A stretch of 64,000 nt of DNA from NCBI GenBank assembly GCA_964407695.1, contig CAYOWQ010000007.1:128336-192335 (forward strand), in the 5' to 3' direction. This DNA comes from CAYOWQ01 sp964407695. Its GTDB lineage: Bacteria; Planctomycetota; Phycisphaerae; Phycisphaerales; SM1A02. Below the pieces are notes generated by a model. The model had not been told where the DNA came from, ran no database searches, and saw only the letters and a program-made list of their open reading frames with translations. Positions 39,992 through 50,163 of the stretch are shown in pieces. Position 1 is the first letter of the stretch. Every line of letters starts with the position of its first letter. The translations under genes and the position numbers were made by a program.

Positions 39992-42538
39992 ATGGCCGAT
40001 AACGGATGCATGTCGAAAGGATCGTCGCGGTCGTCGCGCGCCAAGGCCGGTTCCGATTCGCTGCCCGCTCCCAGCATGGTGAAGCGGGTGGTGTGGGTGA
40101 TGGGTGCGGGAGCCTGGCTGTTTCTGCTGCTGTCATTTCTGACGTTCAACGTTGCCGATCCGCCGTCGCACATGGTGGCGGTTCAGCATTCGCCGGTTTC
40201 CAACTGGTGCGGGCCGGTGGGAGCGCTCATCGCGTGGCATGGCTACAAGGTGCTGGGACTGGCGGTGTGGGTGTTGCTGGCTGCGGTGGGCGGGTATCTG
40301 GTGGTGGTGCTTCGCGGCGGCGCGGTTGGGCACCCGGTGGTGAGAACGATGGGTGTGGTGATCGCTGCGCTGGGTGTGACGGGGCTGCATGCGCTGTGGC
40401 TGCCGACGCATGGGCCGATCACGGGGGCGGAGCCGGGATTGCTTTCGGCGTTTGTGGTGCAGGAACTGACGATTCGGTTCAGTGCAGCCGGCGTGACGCT
40501 GTTGATGCTGGTCGCGATTCTGCTCGGCGCGGTGGTGGCGGTGGACTCGATGGTGACGGCTGCGCCGAGAGCGATCGGCAGCGGGTTCGGGTGGATCGCT
40601 GCGCTGGCGCGGATCGACTGGCTGGCGCCGGTGCGGCTATTGGCAGCCCTGCGGCATGTGAAATTGCCGTGGCGGCGGGTGCCGGTGGCCGCGGGGGGCC
40701 CGGGGGTTGGAGAAATTGAAGAGGCCAGCCCGCGGCGAAAGATGCGGTCCAAGCGAAGCGCGATGGAATCGATTGACCCCGATGCGGGCGGGCTGGGGGC
40801 GACCGAGGCGTTTGACCCGGAAGAGCATGCCGTCGAGGCGGAGGTAGAGACGAAGCCCGACGAGGATGATCGGCCGCAGATGACCGAGGAACAGTTGCGG
40901 GCGAAGATCGCACGGCTTCCGCTGCGAATGACGGGACAGAGCCAGGCGGTGGCGCGCGATGAAGATATTCCCCGTGAGCACACGGAGAACTTCGAGGGCT
41001 ATCAGTTCCCGACGCTGGAATTGCTGGAGGACCCGGAGTCGAACTTCTCGAGCAAGATGGAGGCGTTTGTTCGTGAGCAGGCGAAGATCCTTGAGGAGAG
41101 CCTGCATACCTATGGAATTGACGGGGAGGTGACGGGGATTGAGTCGGGTCCGGTGGTGACGTTGTTTTCGGTGCAGTTGGCGCCGGGCACGCGGGTGGCG
41201 AAGGTGCAGGCGGTGTCGAGCGACCTGGCGCGGAGCCTGCAGGCGCAGAACATTCGCATCATTCCCAACGTGCCGGGGAAGACATCGATCGGGATCGAGG
41301 TGCCCAACCTTCAGAAGGAAAAGGTCAGGCTGAAGGAGTTGATGTCGGGCGGGCAGAGCCAGGGCATGGTGCTGCCGATGTTCCTCGGCAAGGATGCGTC
41401 GGGCGAGCCGCTGGTTTCGGACCTGGCGCGGATGCCGCACATGCTGATCGCGGGCACGACGGGGTCGGGCAAGAGCGTGTGCATGAACACGATCATCATG
41501 TCGTGGCTCTACACCAAGCGTCCGGATGAGCTGAAGCTGGTGCTGGTGGACCCGAAGATGGTGGAGATGAGCCAGTTTGCCGAGGTGCCGCACCTGATGT
41601 GTCCGGTGGTGACGGAGATGGGCAAGGCGGCGGCGATTCTGGAGTGGGCGGTGAACAAGATGGAGGAGCGGTACGAGCTGCTGAAGGAAGCGTCGGTGCG
41701 GGACATCGGTTCCTACAACGCGCTTTCTGAGGACGAGCTGTATGAGCGCTTCGAGCCGGAAAACGATGTGGAACGGGCGAAGATTCCCAAGAAGCTGCCC
41801 TACATGGTGTTCATCATCGATGAGTTGGCCGACCTCATCATGACGCACAAGGAAGTGGAGCAGTCGATCGTGCGCATCGCGCAGAAGGCCCGCGCGGTCG
41901 GCATTCACCTGATCCTGGCGACGCAGCGGCCGCAGGCGAACGTGGTGACGGGATTGATCAAGAGCAACATGCCGTGCCGGGTGTCGTTCAAGGTGGCGAG
42001 CGGGATGGACAGCCGGATCGTGCTGGACTCGAAGGGCGCGGAGCTGTTGCTGGGTCAGGGGGACATGCTGTTCCTGACGCCGCATACCTCGGAGCTGAGG
42101 CGGGCGCAGGGCACGCTGGTGACCGACGGCGAGATTCGCAGGGTGGTGAAGTTCATGAAGGGCGTGGCCGGGCCGACGTTTGAGCGCAGCCTGCTGGCCA
42201 TTCGCTCGGCGAGCGATGAACAGGGGGATGATGGCTCCGGCCTTGATGCATCGGAACGCGATCCGCTCTTTGATTCCGCGGTGGAGATCATGATCGAGAC
42301 CGGCCGCGGAAGCGTGTCATTGCTGCAGCGGCGGCTGGCGATCGGCTACAGCCGGGCTTCGCGGCTGGTGGACCAGATGGGTCTGGCGGGAATCCTCGGC
42401 GAGCACAAGGGATCGGTGGCCCGCGAAGTGATCATCACCATGGAAGACTGGCAGCGCATGAAAGCGATGGAGGAGCAGGAAGCGAAGGCGGGAACAATCT
42501 TCGAGACCTCCGAAGACGCCTCGATGACGCAGGAATGA
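39992..42538 (+). CDS. ftsK: DNA translocase FtsK/SpoIIIE
   Basis: Encodes 848 aa from ATG at 39992 (40010 is an alternative; both have weak Shine-Dalgarno sequences, the longer frame from 39809 crosses the terminator and is rejected). Several transmembrane helices lie in the first 200 residues (VVWVMGAGAWLFLLLSFL; LGLAVWVLLAAVGGYLVVV). A charged linker is followed by the translocase motor with Walker A GTTGSGKS near 488-495, Walker B VFIIDELADL and the LATQRPQANVVTG sensor segment. The C-terminal gamma winged helix (LLQRRLAIGYSRASRL) reads KOPS-type sequences. It moves chromosomal termini through the division septum for dimer resolution. Confidence 0.95.
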   Translation: MADNGCMSKGSSRSSRAKAGSDSLPAPSMVKRVVWVMGAGAWLFLLLSFLTFNVADPPSHMVAVQHSPVSNWCGPVGALIAWHGYKVLGLAVWVLLAAVGGYLVVVLRGGAVGHPVVRTMGVVIAALGVTGLHALWLPTHGPITGAEPGLLSAFVVQELTIRFSAAGVTLLMLVAILLGAVVAVDSMVTAAPRAIGSGFGWIAALARIDWLAPVRLLAALRHVKLPWRRVPVAAGGPGVGEIEEASPRRKMRSKRSAMESIDPDAGGLGATEAFDPEEHAVEAEVETKPDEDDRPQMTEEQLRAKIARLPLRMTGQSQAVARDEDIPREHTENFEGYQFPTLELLEDPESNFSSKMEAFVREQAKILEESLHTYGIDGEVTGIESGPVVTLFSVQLAPGTRVAKVQAVSSDLARSLQAQNIRIIPNVPGKTSIGIEVPNLQKEKVRLKELMSGGQSQGMVLPMFLGKDASGEPLVSDLARMPHMLIAGTTGSGKSVCMNTIIMSWLYTKRPDELKLVLVDPKMVEMSQFAEVPHLMCPVVTEMGKAAAILEWAVNKMEERYELLKEASVRDIGSYNALSEDELYERFEPENDVERAKIPKKLPYMVFIIDELADLIMTHKEVEQSIVRIAQKARAVGIHLILATQRPQANVVTGLIKSNMPCRVSFKVASGMDSRIVLDSKGAELLLGQGDMLFLTPHTSELRRAQGTLVTDGEIRRVVKFMKGVAGPTFERSLLAIRSASDEQGDDGSGLDASERDPLFDSAVEIMIETGRGSVSLLQRRLAIGYSRASRLVDQMGLAGILGEHKGSVAREVIITMEDWQRMKAMEEQEAKAGTIFETSEDASMTQE

Positions 42539-42577
42539 CTCAACCGCGTCAGCGCCTTCGCGGTGCCTGTTGCCACG

Positions 42578-43180
42578 ATGACCCTGAAAACTGACTCGCC
42601 GCTCGGGCACCTGCCAACGCTGCTTACGCCGAACCTTTCGATCCGGTGGCTGACCGAGAACGACGCCCCGTCGCTGTTGCGAATTTTCGGTGACCCTGCG
42701 GTAACGCGGTACTGGATCCACGGACCCTTTGCAGGGCTGGCCGACGCGCAACGGCTGGTTCAGGACATTCACGACCTCCATCAGGAGCGAAAGCTTTTTG
42801 AATGGGGCCTCGAACACCGCGCTTCGGGGGAGATCATTGGTACCTGCACACTCGCGGCCATCGACTGGGACCACCACCGGGCCGAGCTGGGATTTGCGTT
42901 GCGACGCGATCATTGGGGACGAGGCCACATGCTGGAAGCGTTGCCGGTGCTGATTGACTATGCCTTCGGGAGCTCGGCGGAACAGTTGAATCTTCGGCGA
43001 CTGATGGCCGACATCGATCCACGGAATCAGGCGAGCATCCGCCTGGTTCAACGTCTCGGCTTTCAGCGGGAGGGATGTTTTCGGGCCCACTATGAGCTGA
43101 GCGGCGAGATTCAGGATGCACTGGTGTTCGGTCTGCTGCGGGAGGAGTGGCGAAGTGCAGTGAACCGCGATTCGGGCTGA
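42578..43180 (+). CDS. GNAT-family N-acetyltransferase (RimJ/RimL-like)
   Basis: Encodes 200 aa from ATG at 42578; GTG at 42563 is an in-frame alternative. The RimJ/L pattern is clear: LSIRWLTENDAPSLLRIFGD at the start, GEIIGTCTLAAID, AELGFALRRDHWGRGHMLEAL (acetyl-CoA pyrophosphate loop R/Q-x-x-G-x-G/A as RRDHWGRGHM) and NQASIRLVQRLGFQREG. It transfers acetyl groups from acetyl-CoA to a protein N-terminus or small amine; the substrate is not determined. It follows ftsK by 39 bases on the same strand and may be co-transcribed. Confidence 0.88.
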   Translation: MTLKTDSPLGHLPTLLTPNLSIRWLTENDAPSLLRIFGDPAVTRYWIHGPFAGLADAQRLVQDIHDLHQERKLFEWGLEHRASGEIIGTCTLAAIDWDHHRAELGFALRRDHWGRGHMLEALPVLIDYAFGSSAEQLNLRRLMADIDPRNQASIRLVQRLGFQREGCFRAHYELSGEIQDALVFGLLREEWRSAVNRDSG

Positions 43181-44248
43181 TCACCCGATGATGCCCTCAA
43201 GAACGCTCCCTCGAATGCGACCCACAACATCGCCGATGATTCGAATCGCATCGTCGATCATGGTGGCTGACACATCGAGATGCGTCACCATTCGAACGCG
43301 GCCGGGACCCATCGAGAACGCAAGGACACCTTGTTCGCCGAGTCGCTGACAGAAATCGTCCGCGGTGCCAAGCGAGGGATCGACATGGAAGAACACCATG
43401 TTGGTTTCGACTTCTTCTGTTTTGATTGTTAGCAGCGGAATGCGGGCGATGCCTTCGGCGAGCCGTTTGGCGTTGCGATGGTCGTCGGCGAGCCGGGCGA
43501 CGTGGTGATCCAAGGCATAGATCGCCGCCCCGGCGAGCAGGCCCGTCTGCCGCATGGTTCCGCCAAACATCTTGCGGAAGCGGCGGGCTCGCTTCACGAA
43601 CGATTCCGAGCCCGACAGGATTGAGCCTGCGGGAGTTCCAAGCCCCTTTGAGAAACACATGGAGACGCTGTCGACGTGCTGAGTAAAGACCGTGGGCTCA
43701 ACCGAGAGGGCCGTGCACGCGTTCATCAGCCGGGCGCCGTCGAGGTGAACCTTGAGATTGCAGTGGCGCCCCATTGCGGCCGTGGCACGGAACTTCTCCA
43801 GCGGCCAGACGCTGCCGCCGCCTCGATTGTGGGTGTTTTCGAGGATCAGGAGGCGGCTGATCGGCTCGTGTTCGTCGTGGAGGCGAATGGCGCGACGGAC
43901 ATCCTCCGGCGTGAATTGGCCCCGCGGGCCATGCAGGGTCTTGATCATGCAGCCGGAAATGGCCGCGGGCGCGCCGGTTTCATAGTGAATGATGTGGCTG
44001 TCTTCATGGGCGATGATCTCGTCGCCGTGGTCGCACCATGATCGGATGGCCAGTTGATTGGCCATGGTGCCGCTGGGTGTAAAGCACGCCGCCTCCATGC
44101 CGAACATGGCCGCACAGCGCTCCTCCAGGGACTTGACCGTGGGGTCATCGCCGAGCACATCGTCGCCCAGCGGGGCGGCCATCATGGCCTGCAGCATGGC
44201 GGGTGTCGGCCGCGTGACGGTGTCGGATCGGAGGTCAATCGGGTTCAC
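43181..44248 (-). CDS. ltaE: low-specificity L-threonine aldolase
   Basis: Encodes about 355 aa from GTG at 44248, chosen because family proteins start just before DLRSDTVTRPT; the longer open frame to 44380 would overlap the divergent hemW gene. PLP-dependent fold type I: DDVLGDDPTVKSLEER, FTPSGTMANQLAI, HLDGARLMNACTAL and SMCFSKGLGTPAGS with the Schiff-base Lys. It cleaves threonine or allo-threonine to glycine and acetaldehyde, supplying glycine or acetyl units. A divergent 62-base gap with hemW contains two GTATAC sequences. No clear Shine-Dalgarno; the start is tentative. Confidence 0.9.
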   Translation of the reverse strand: MNPIDLRSDTVTRPTPAMLQAMMAAPLGDDVLGDDPTVKSLEERCAAMFGMEAACFTPSGTMANQLAIRSWCDHGDEIIAHEDSHIIHYETGAPAAISGCMIKTLHGPRGQFTPEDVRRAIRLHDEHEPISRLLILENTHNRGGGSVWPLEKFRATAAMGRHCNLKVHLDGARLMNACTALSVEPTVFTQHVDSVSMCFSKGLGTPAGSILSGSESFVKRARRFRKMFGGTMRQTGLLAGAAIYALDHHVARLADDHRNAKRLAEGIARIPLLTIKTEEVETNMVFFHVDPSLGTADDFCQRLGEQGVLAFSMGPGRVRMVTHLDVSATMIDDAIRIIGDVVGRIRGSVLEGIIG

Positions 44249-44310
44249 ATCGGGAGTATACGAACGCGCCGAACCCCCGAGTCGGCCTATTCTCTGAGCG
44301 TATACCCGCC

Positions 44311-45495
44311 GTGCAGCTTCCCATCGCCGAACCCTGTCGATCGATTCTTGATGCCCGGCCCGCGCCGGGGCGGGCGGCATCGCTCTACCTGCACATCCCG
44401 TTCTGTTTTCACAAGTGCCACTACTGCGACTTCTACAGCCTGGTGGATGACGACTCGCGGCATGAAGTGTTCGTCGATCGACTCGTGGAGGAGATCGAAG
44501 CGTCGAAGAGCTTCTTTGCTCCGAACATCGACACTGTTTTTGTTGGTGGCGGGACGCCCACGCTGCTTTCTCCCCCGCTCTGGAAGCGTCTGCTCGCTGC
44601 GCTTCATGCCATTCCCGGCTGGAACGACGGGCCGGGGGAATTCACTGTGGAAGCCAATCCTGAGACGGTGACCGATGAGCTGGCCGCGACGCTCTGCCAA
44701 GGCGGTGTTAGCCGGGTGAGCATCGGCTGCCAGTCATTCAACCTCGCGCACCTCAAGACCCTCGAGCGCTGGCATGATCCGGAGAATGTCGCACGATCGG
44801 TGAGCATTCTTCGCCGCAACGGAATCGACAACCTCAACCTCGACCTGATTTTCGCCATTCCCGGGCAGACGGTGGAGGACTGGATTGAAGACCTGCATCA
44901 GGCCATCGCCCTGCAGCCGACTCATCTCAGTTGCTATGGCCTTACCTATGAAACGAATACCCCGCTGCACGTGCGAATGAGGGCGGGTTCCATCCAGCCC
45001 GTGGATGATGCGGCGGAGGCGGACATGTATGAAGCGACGATGGAGAATCTCGCCGCTGCGGGGTTTGTGCAGTATGAGATCAGCAACTGGTCGCGGCCGA
45101 ATTTGCCCTGCCGCCACAATCTCACTTACTGGACCAACGGCAACTGGTGGGCGCTGGGACCTTCCGCCTCTGGGCATGTGGACGGACTGCGATGGAAGAA
45201 CGTGCCACGAATCGGTTCCTATCTCGACCAACGGCCATTACCGCCGGTCACCGACGTCGAACGCCTTGATGCCAACGGCGTGGTCGGTGAGCGCTTCATG
45301 CTCGGCCTTCGATTGAATTGCGGAATCCCGTTGAGACAGGTTGAGGCCATGCTTGCCGGCTCATCGACTGCCGATCGGCGACTCGCGATTGATCGATTTG
45401 TCAACGAGGGACTCATTGAACGCACCGAAGAATCGCTGCGCCTCACCCACCGCGGCCGATTACTCGCCAATGACGTCCTGAGCGAACTGATTTAG
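44311..45495 (+). CDS. hemW: radical SAM haem chaperone HemW
   Basis: Encodes 394 aa from GTG at 44311. The radical SAM cluster motif is C-x3-C-x2-C, Cys32, Cys36 and Cys39 in HIPFCFHKCHYCDFYS. Other hallmarks: DTVFVGGGTPTLL, EANPETVTDEL, RVSIGCQSF, DLIFAIPGQT, and a C-terminal HemN-like domain (NGVVGERFMLGLRLNCGIPL). The protein is a haem-binding relative of oxygen-independent coproporphyrinogen oxidase that inserts haem into respiratory enzymes; the HemN-specific extra Cys is absent here. Divergent from ltaE. Confidence 0.92.
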   Translation: MQLPIAEPCRSILDARPAPGRAASLYLHIPFCFHKCHYCDFYSLVDDDSRHEVFVDRLVEEIEASKSFFAPNIDTVFVGGGTPTLLSPPLWKRLLAALHAIPGWNDGPGEFTVEANPETVTDELAATLCQGGVSRVSIGCQSFNLAHLKTLERWHDPENVARSVSILRRNGIDNLNLDLIFAIPGQTVEDWIEDLHQAIALQPTHLSCYGLTYETNTPLHVRMRAGSIQPVDDAAEADMYEATMENLAAAGFVQYEISNWSRPNLPCRHNLTYWTNGNWWALGPSASGHVDGLRWKNVPRIGSYLDQRPLPPVTDVERLDANGVVGERFMLGLRLNCGIPLRQVEAMLAGSSTADRRLAIDRFVNEGLIERTEESLRLTHRGRLLANDVLSELI

Positions 45496-46217
45496 GCGGA
45501 TGTCGCGTTGTCTGCCGGTCTTTTCGGGCGCAACAACCCCGCTCCGCCAAGGATCAGGAACACACCTATCACGATGAACACGATGTTGCCGTTGTCGATC
45601 GCAATGGAATCCGGCCGTGCCCGGCTCAGCGCCACAACGCTGAACACGATGCCTCCGGTCACCATCAATCCGCCCCAGAAGGATCGAGAATTTCCCCGCG
45701 TGCGCGGCGAGAGACTTGCCTCCGTCACACCCAGTTCATCATCTGCGATCCAATGAAATTCCAGCTCGCAGTTCGGGCATTGTGGATCGCGCAACGGATC
45801 AAGCGACGTACGACATCGCGGACATATCGGTTCCGCCCGGGCCACCAAGGGCCGTGCCACCTCCTCGCCCATCTTGGCCGCGAGGTCGCGTACCAGTCGG
45901 TCGTGCGCCACCGGCACAAAGAGAAGGTTCCGCGGGCCGGATTCGGGCAATCCAAGAAGCAACGGGAGCGATCCCACCTGAGGCGGAACGCTGTAGAGCC
46001 TCGTCGGCACGCCGAGATCCTGAAGTCGATCATCGAGCGCTTCCAGGGGCCCCATCGACTCATCATGCTTTACCACGATATACAGCGTGGCCCCGCACTC
46101 CGGACAGTATTCGACACTGGTACCGCGCAGGTCGTAGCGGCAGGACTCGCACCTGGCGGGATATTGAATCCGAAACACCTGGCCAGCGGAGTCATCTTGT
46201 GGATCGGAGGTTGACAT
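45492..46217 (-). CDS. zinc-ribbon membrane protein with DUF2007-like segment
   Basis: Encodes 241 aa. Its start shares a base with the leuS stop (TGATG), so it is translated with leuS. Residues about 19-40 (CESCRYDLRGTSVEYCPECG) form a zinc ribbon with CxxC-x12-CxxC. Residues about 50-115 (ALDDRLQDLGVPTRLYSVPP) resemble the 'putative signal-transducing' DUF2007 pattern. A second CxxC pair (CPRCRTSLDPLRDPQCPNCE) follows. The C-terminus has two transmembrane segments (FWGGLMVTGGIVFSVVAL; NIVFIVIGVFLILGGAGLL). Function unknown; it converges with hemW by 4 bases. Confidence 0.8.
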   Translation of the reverse strand: MSTSDPQDDSAGQVFRIQYPARCESCRYDLRGTSVEYCPECGATLYIVVKHDESMGPLEALDDRLQDLGVPTRLYSVPPQVGSLPLLLGLPESGPRNLLFVPVAHDRLVRDLAAKMGEEVARPLVARAEPICPRCRTSLDPLRDPQCPNCELEFHWIADDELGVTEASLSPRTRGNSRSFWGGLMVTGGIVFSVVALSRARPDSIAIDNGNIVFIVIGVFLILGGAGLLRPKRPADNATSA

Positions 46218-49200
46218 CAGTTGGCCACAATATTCACCATCTTGCCGGGAACCACAATGATCTTCTTGACATTTTTGCCCTCAATGAGCGCTTTCACCCG
46301 CTCATCGGCCAAGGCAATCGACTCATGAGTGGCTGTATCGGCCTCGGCGGGCACCATGATCCGCGCCTTGACCTTGCCCATGATCTGAACCGGGACCTCC
46401 ACTGATTCATCCTTGAGCAGTGCCTCGTTAACAACCGGCCAAGGTTCTGTGCTCACACATGTCGAACGGCCCATTCTCGCCCAGATCTCCTCGGCGAGGT
46501 GAGGCGCAAACGGCGAGAGGATGCGAGTGAACCTGTCCAACTGATCCGTGGACAGACCCGACGACGAAGCGGCATTGACGAATTCAATCATCGCTGCGAT
46601 GGCGGTGTTGAGAGCCAGTCGTTCGATATCAGCTTCCACCTTGGCGATCGTCCGGTGCAGTTGCTTCTCGATGTTCTCGTCGGCGGCGGCCGCCCTCCGA
46701 ATCTCTCCCGTCGATTCATCCACCGCCAGGCGCCACGCCCGCTGCAGGAATCGGAACAGACCGGCGATATCCCTCGGATTCCAGGGCTTGGTCGCCTCCA
46801 ATGGCCCCATGTACATTTCGTAGAGTCTAAACGTATCCGCGCCGAATTCCGTGATCACTTCATCCGGGTTCACCACGTTTTTCAGGCTCTTCGACATCTT
46901 GGCAGCGATCTGTGTCACGGTTGATCCGGTCGCCTTTTCGACGAACACGCCGTCGCCCTTCTCTTCCACCTCATCGGTGGGGACCAGCGACCTGTCAGCT
47001 CGCTGATAGGCAAAGGACGTGATGATTCCCTGGTGAAACAGGCGGCCGAACGGTTCCGGCGTTGACACATATCCCAGATCAAACAACACCTTGTGCCAGA
47101 ACCTGGCGTAGAGAAGGTGCAGCACCGCATGCTCAGCGCCGCCCACATACAGGTCAATGCCGCCCGCGTGCATCGTGCCGTCATCACGGGATGACACCAT
47201 CCAGTACTGCTCCGCTTCGCGTGAGATGAGTCGGATCTCATTCCTTGGGTCGCAGAAGCGCAGGTAGTACCAGCACGATCCGGCCCAATTGGGCATCGTG
47301 TTGGTCTCGCGCTGAACCGGAGTCGCGGGATCCAGCACCTTCGGAGAGACCCCCGCCTCTCCCGCCGTCGTCTTCACCCAATCCGTCGCCTTACCCAGCG
47401 GGGGCGTCGGCGATTGCGACTCGATCGGCTTAAAATCCTCCAACTCCGGTAATCGAACCGGCAAATGCGACTCGTCTACCGGGTAGTGATTTCCCTCGCG
47501 GTCAAAGACTACCGGAAACGGCTCGCCCCAGTATCGCTGCCGCGAGAACAGCCAGTCACGGAGCTTGTAGTTCACCTTGCGGCGACCGATTCCCGTCGAC
47601 TCCAGCCACTCCACCATGCGCGCCTTCGCGTCCGACGTCGACAGGCCGTTCAGCGAGACCTCGTCGTTGGCGGAATTCACGTTCGTGCCTGACCCGGTGT
47701 AAGCATCCTCGGATTCCGCGCACCACGTGCCCTGCTCCATCCGCTGCTGCAGCATGCCGAATGACGTCAGCCCCAATGCCTCGATGGTGTCAAGCCAGGT
47801 AATTCGCGTCAGCCCACGGCGGCGCCCCACCGCTCCCGGCAGATCCGTTGCGCAACTGGAAAGGTCGAATTCGATCGCCGTGTGCTCATTGCGAGCCCGT
47901 TTCAGAACGGTCTCCAGTGCATGGTCAAACGAGGAGGGAGCGATATTCTCCGACATGACCAGGCCCAGAAAATCCGCCAGGACACCCGCCCAGACCTCAT
48001 CACCTCGCGCCTCGACCGGTGCATGCATCACGAAATAGTGCATCGCGAACACCGGCCGCGAATACACGACGTCCCGGATCGGCAGTTTGAACTTGATGGC
48101 GAACTCGAAGTCGCGCTGGTCATGCGCCGGCACCGCCATGATTGCGCCGTGGCCGTAGCCCATCAGCACGTAGTCGGCCGTCCAAACCGGGATTCGCTTG
48201 CCCGTCGCCGGGTTCATGGCGTGCAATCCGGTGAAGACGCCGGTCTTCTCCTTGGTGTCGGCCATGCGGTCCACATCGGCCCGATTGCGGGCGGCATCGA
48301 CGTAGGCCCGTAACTGGTCTCGCCCGGCAAATGCCAGGTTGGGGTCGGTCATCGCCTCATCCACCAGAGGATGCTCGGGGGCCAGCACCATGTAGGTGGC
48401 TCCGAAGACGGTGTCCGGACGCGTGGTGAAGACCCGCACGGTGCGCCGCTCCATTCCATCTGGATCGGCATCGGACACGATCTCGAAATCGATTTCGGCC
48501 CCCTCACTGCGGCCGATCCATTCCGTCTGCTGGGTGCGTGTGCTCTCGGGCCATTTCACCAGCGCGAGATCGTCGAGCAGCCGCTCGGCGTAGGCGGTAA
48601 TGCGAAACATCCATTGCCGCAGCGGCATTCGGAGCACGGGGAAACCGCCGCGTTCCGACCGCCCGTCGATTACTTCCTCGTTGGCCAAGACCGTGCCCAA
48701 CTTGGGGCACCAGTTCACGGTCTGCTCCGCCAGGTACGCCAGTCGCAGGCCGTCGATCAGTTCCCGCTTCTCCTGCGGAGAAACTTCATGCCACCGCCTC
48801 AAACCGATGGGTGTGCCGGTGATTGCCGCGGGCGCCGGGCCGATGAAGACGATTTCGCCCGCGAGGTTAATGCCCATCTTTCCCGATTCGAGCAGGCCGA
48901 CCAGTTCGTCAATGGGCCGGGCGGCGTTCACTCGCGGGTCATACCAGGCGTTGTAGGCCTTCAGCCAGATCCACTGCGTCCAGCGGTAGTACTCGGGGTC
49001 GATCGTGGCGATCTCTCTGGACCAGTCATAGGAAAAACCGAATCGCTGCAACTGGCGGCGAAAGGTGTCGATGGCCTTCCGCGTAGTGACGGCGGGGTGC
49101 ACGTTGGTCTGGACGGCGTATTGTTCGGCCGGGAGGCCGAACGCATCCCACCCCATGGGGTGCAGCACGTTGAAACCCTTCATCCGCTTGAATCGACACA

Positions 49201-49498
49201 GGATGTCGGTCGCGGTGTATCCCTCGGGGTGGCCCACGTGCAGCCCTGCACCGCTGGGATAGGGGAACATGTCGAGGCAATAGAACTTCGGCTTCTGGGC
49301 GTCGAACCCCGCCTCTCCGGGATTGGCCACGCGGAAGGTCTGCTTGTGCGCCCAGGTCTGCTGCCACTTCGGCTCGATGTCGTTGGCCATCGCGGCCGTG
49401 TATCGATGCGGGAACTCGTTGGCGCCGACATCAGCGGATGGCGCAGCCTTGCCCGACGAAGGAGATGACGAAGGAGTTGAAGATGGAGTAGCGGTCAT
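46217..49498 (-). CDS. leuS: leucyl-tRNA synthetase
   Basis: Encodes 1093 aa from ATG at 49498 (a further in-frame start is at 49528). The class I signature is HVGH at 87-90 (with PYPSGAGL before it), and KMSKS lies near 866. The ARTG-like CP1 editing domain and the C-terminal anticodon-binding region (SSSGLSTDQLDRF, FAPHLAEEIWARMG) are present. At roughly 480-595 about 110 residues are inserted relative to compact bacterial LeuRS, between IRDVVYSRPV and the 'DAYTGSG' segment. It charges tRNA-Leu. The gene begins an operon with the zinc-ribbon protein. Confidence 0.95.
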   Translation of the reverse strand: MTATPSSTPSSSPSSGKAAPSADVGANEFPHRYTAAMANDIEPKWQQTWAHKQTFRVANPGEAGFDAQKPKFYCLDMFPYPSGAGLHVGHPEGYTATDILCRFKRMKGFNVLHPMGWDAFGLPAEQYAVQTNVHPAVTTRKAIDTFRRQLQRFGFSYDWSREIATIDPEYYRWTQWIWLKAYNAWYDPRVNAARPIDELVGLLESGKMGINLAGEIVFIGPAPAAITGTPIGLRRWHEVSPQEKRELIDGLRLAYLAEQTVNWCPKLGTVLANEEVIDGRSERGGFPVLRMPLRQWMFRITAYAERLLDDLALVKWPESTRTQQTEWIGRSEGAEIDFEIVSDADPDGMERRTVRVFTTRPDTVFGATYMVLAPEHPLVDEAMTDPNLAFAGRDQLRAYVDAARNRADVDRMADTKEKTGVFTGLHAMNPATGKRIPVWTADYVLMGYGHGAIMAVPAHDQRDFEFAIKFKLPIRDVVYSRPVFAMHYFVMHAPVEARGDEVWAGVLADFLGLVMSENIAPSSFDHALETVLKRARNEHTAIEFDLSSCATDLPGAVGRRRGLTRITWLDTIEALGLTSFGMLQQRMEQGTWCAESEDAYTGSGTNVNSANDEVSLNGLSTSDAKARMVEWLESTGIGRRKVNYKLRDWLFSRQRYWGEPFPVVFDREGNHYPVDESHLPVRLPELEDFKPIESQSPTPPLGKATDWVKTTAGEAGVSPKVLDPATPVQRETNTMPNWAGSCWYYLRFCDPRNEIRLISREAEQYWMVSSRDDGTMHAGGIDLYVGGAEHAVLHLLYARFWHKVLFDLGYVSTPEPFGRLFHQGIITSFAYQRADRSLVPTDEVEEKGDGVFVEKATGSTVTQIAAKMSKSLKNVVNPDEVITEFGADTFRLYEMYMGPLEATKPWNPRDIAGLFRFLQRAWRLAVDESTGEIRRAAAADENIEKQLHRTIAKVEADIERLALNTAIAAMIEFVNAASSSGLSTDQLDRFTRILSPFAPHLAEEIWARMGRSTCVSTEPWPVVNEALLKDESVEVPVQIMGKVKARIMVPAEADTATHESIALADERVKALIEGKNVKKIIVVPGKMVNIVAN

Positions 49499-50163
49499 GG
49501 GAATCGGTCGTCGAGAAAATGAGGGCAATCAGACAGAAGACAAAACGGGGCACGCACCAGGCCTCACGCTGCGAGGCCGGGTCAGAAATCAGTTCGATGG
49601 TGATTCGGGGTGGGCGCAGCGCTACCGGAGATTCGGCGAATCTCGAAGGGGCGAGCTCATCTCGGCGTTGCGGGCCATGCGAACGTGAGTGTATCAGGGC
49701 CGATGGAGCCGGGTCAAAGGCCGCACCGGCGTGAGGCTGGTTTCACCTAGACAAGGCGATGGAGGTGACATCGCCGCCCGCTTGTACGTCAAGACATGGG
49801 GGAGAGCGCAGGAGAGCGGAGGGTTGGGCCGCTGGGCGGACTGGCCGTGGCCGACATGGTTACAGGTCGACCAGTCGACATTTCAACTATTCATCATTCG
49901 CGTCAGGCCATCTTTGTCGAATTGTCGAGTTGTGCCTCACACCCTGCGCTTTGATACGAGGATTTGATTCAGCGCCCGCCGCGTCGGGTGAGCGTCCCTC
50001 GTGCTCGTGATGCGTCTTGGGGCGATTGCAGGGCCTTCAGAATCACCGACTGGTCTCCAAAAGCGCGGGTAACACTTCATTCAGCGATGAAATCAGTTGG
50101 CGGCGGGAATGAACAGGCCGGCGTGCGTACCAATTGCGCTCGATCAACATGAAGGAGATCACC
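49499..50163. other. intergenic region without a supported gene
   Basis: Short frames exist but none has a ribosome-binding site plus protein-like sequence. It must contain divergent promoters for leuS and ohr; GTCGAC-CA-GTCGAC near 49867-49880 is a small palindromic repeat that could be an operator. Nothing else was recognised. Confidence 0.5.

Noticed and set aside
49519..49967. Small open frames between leuS and ohr
   Set aside because: No ribosome-binding sites, hydrophobic segments or recognisable motifs; probably non-coding.
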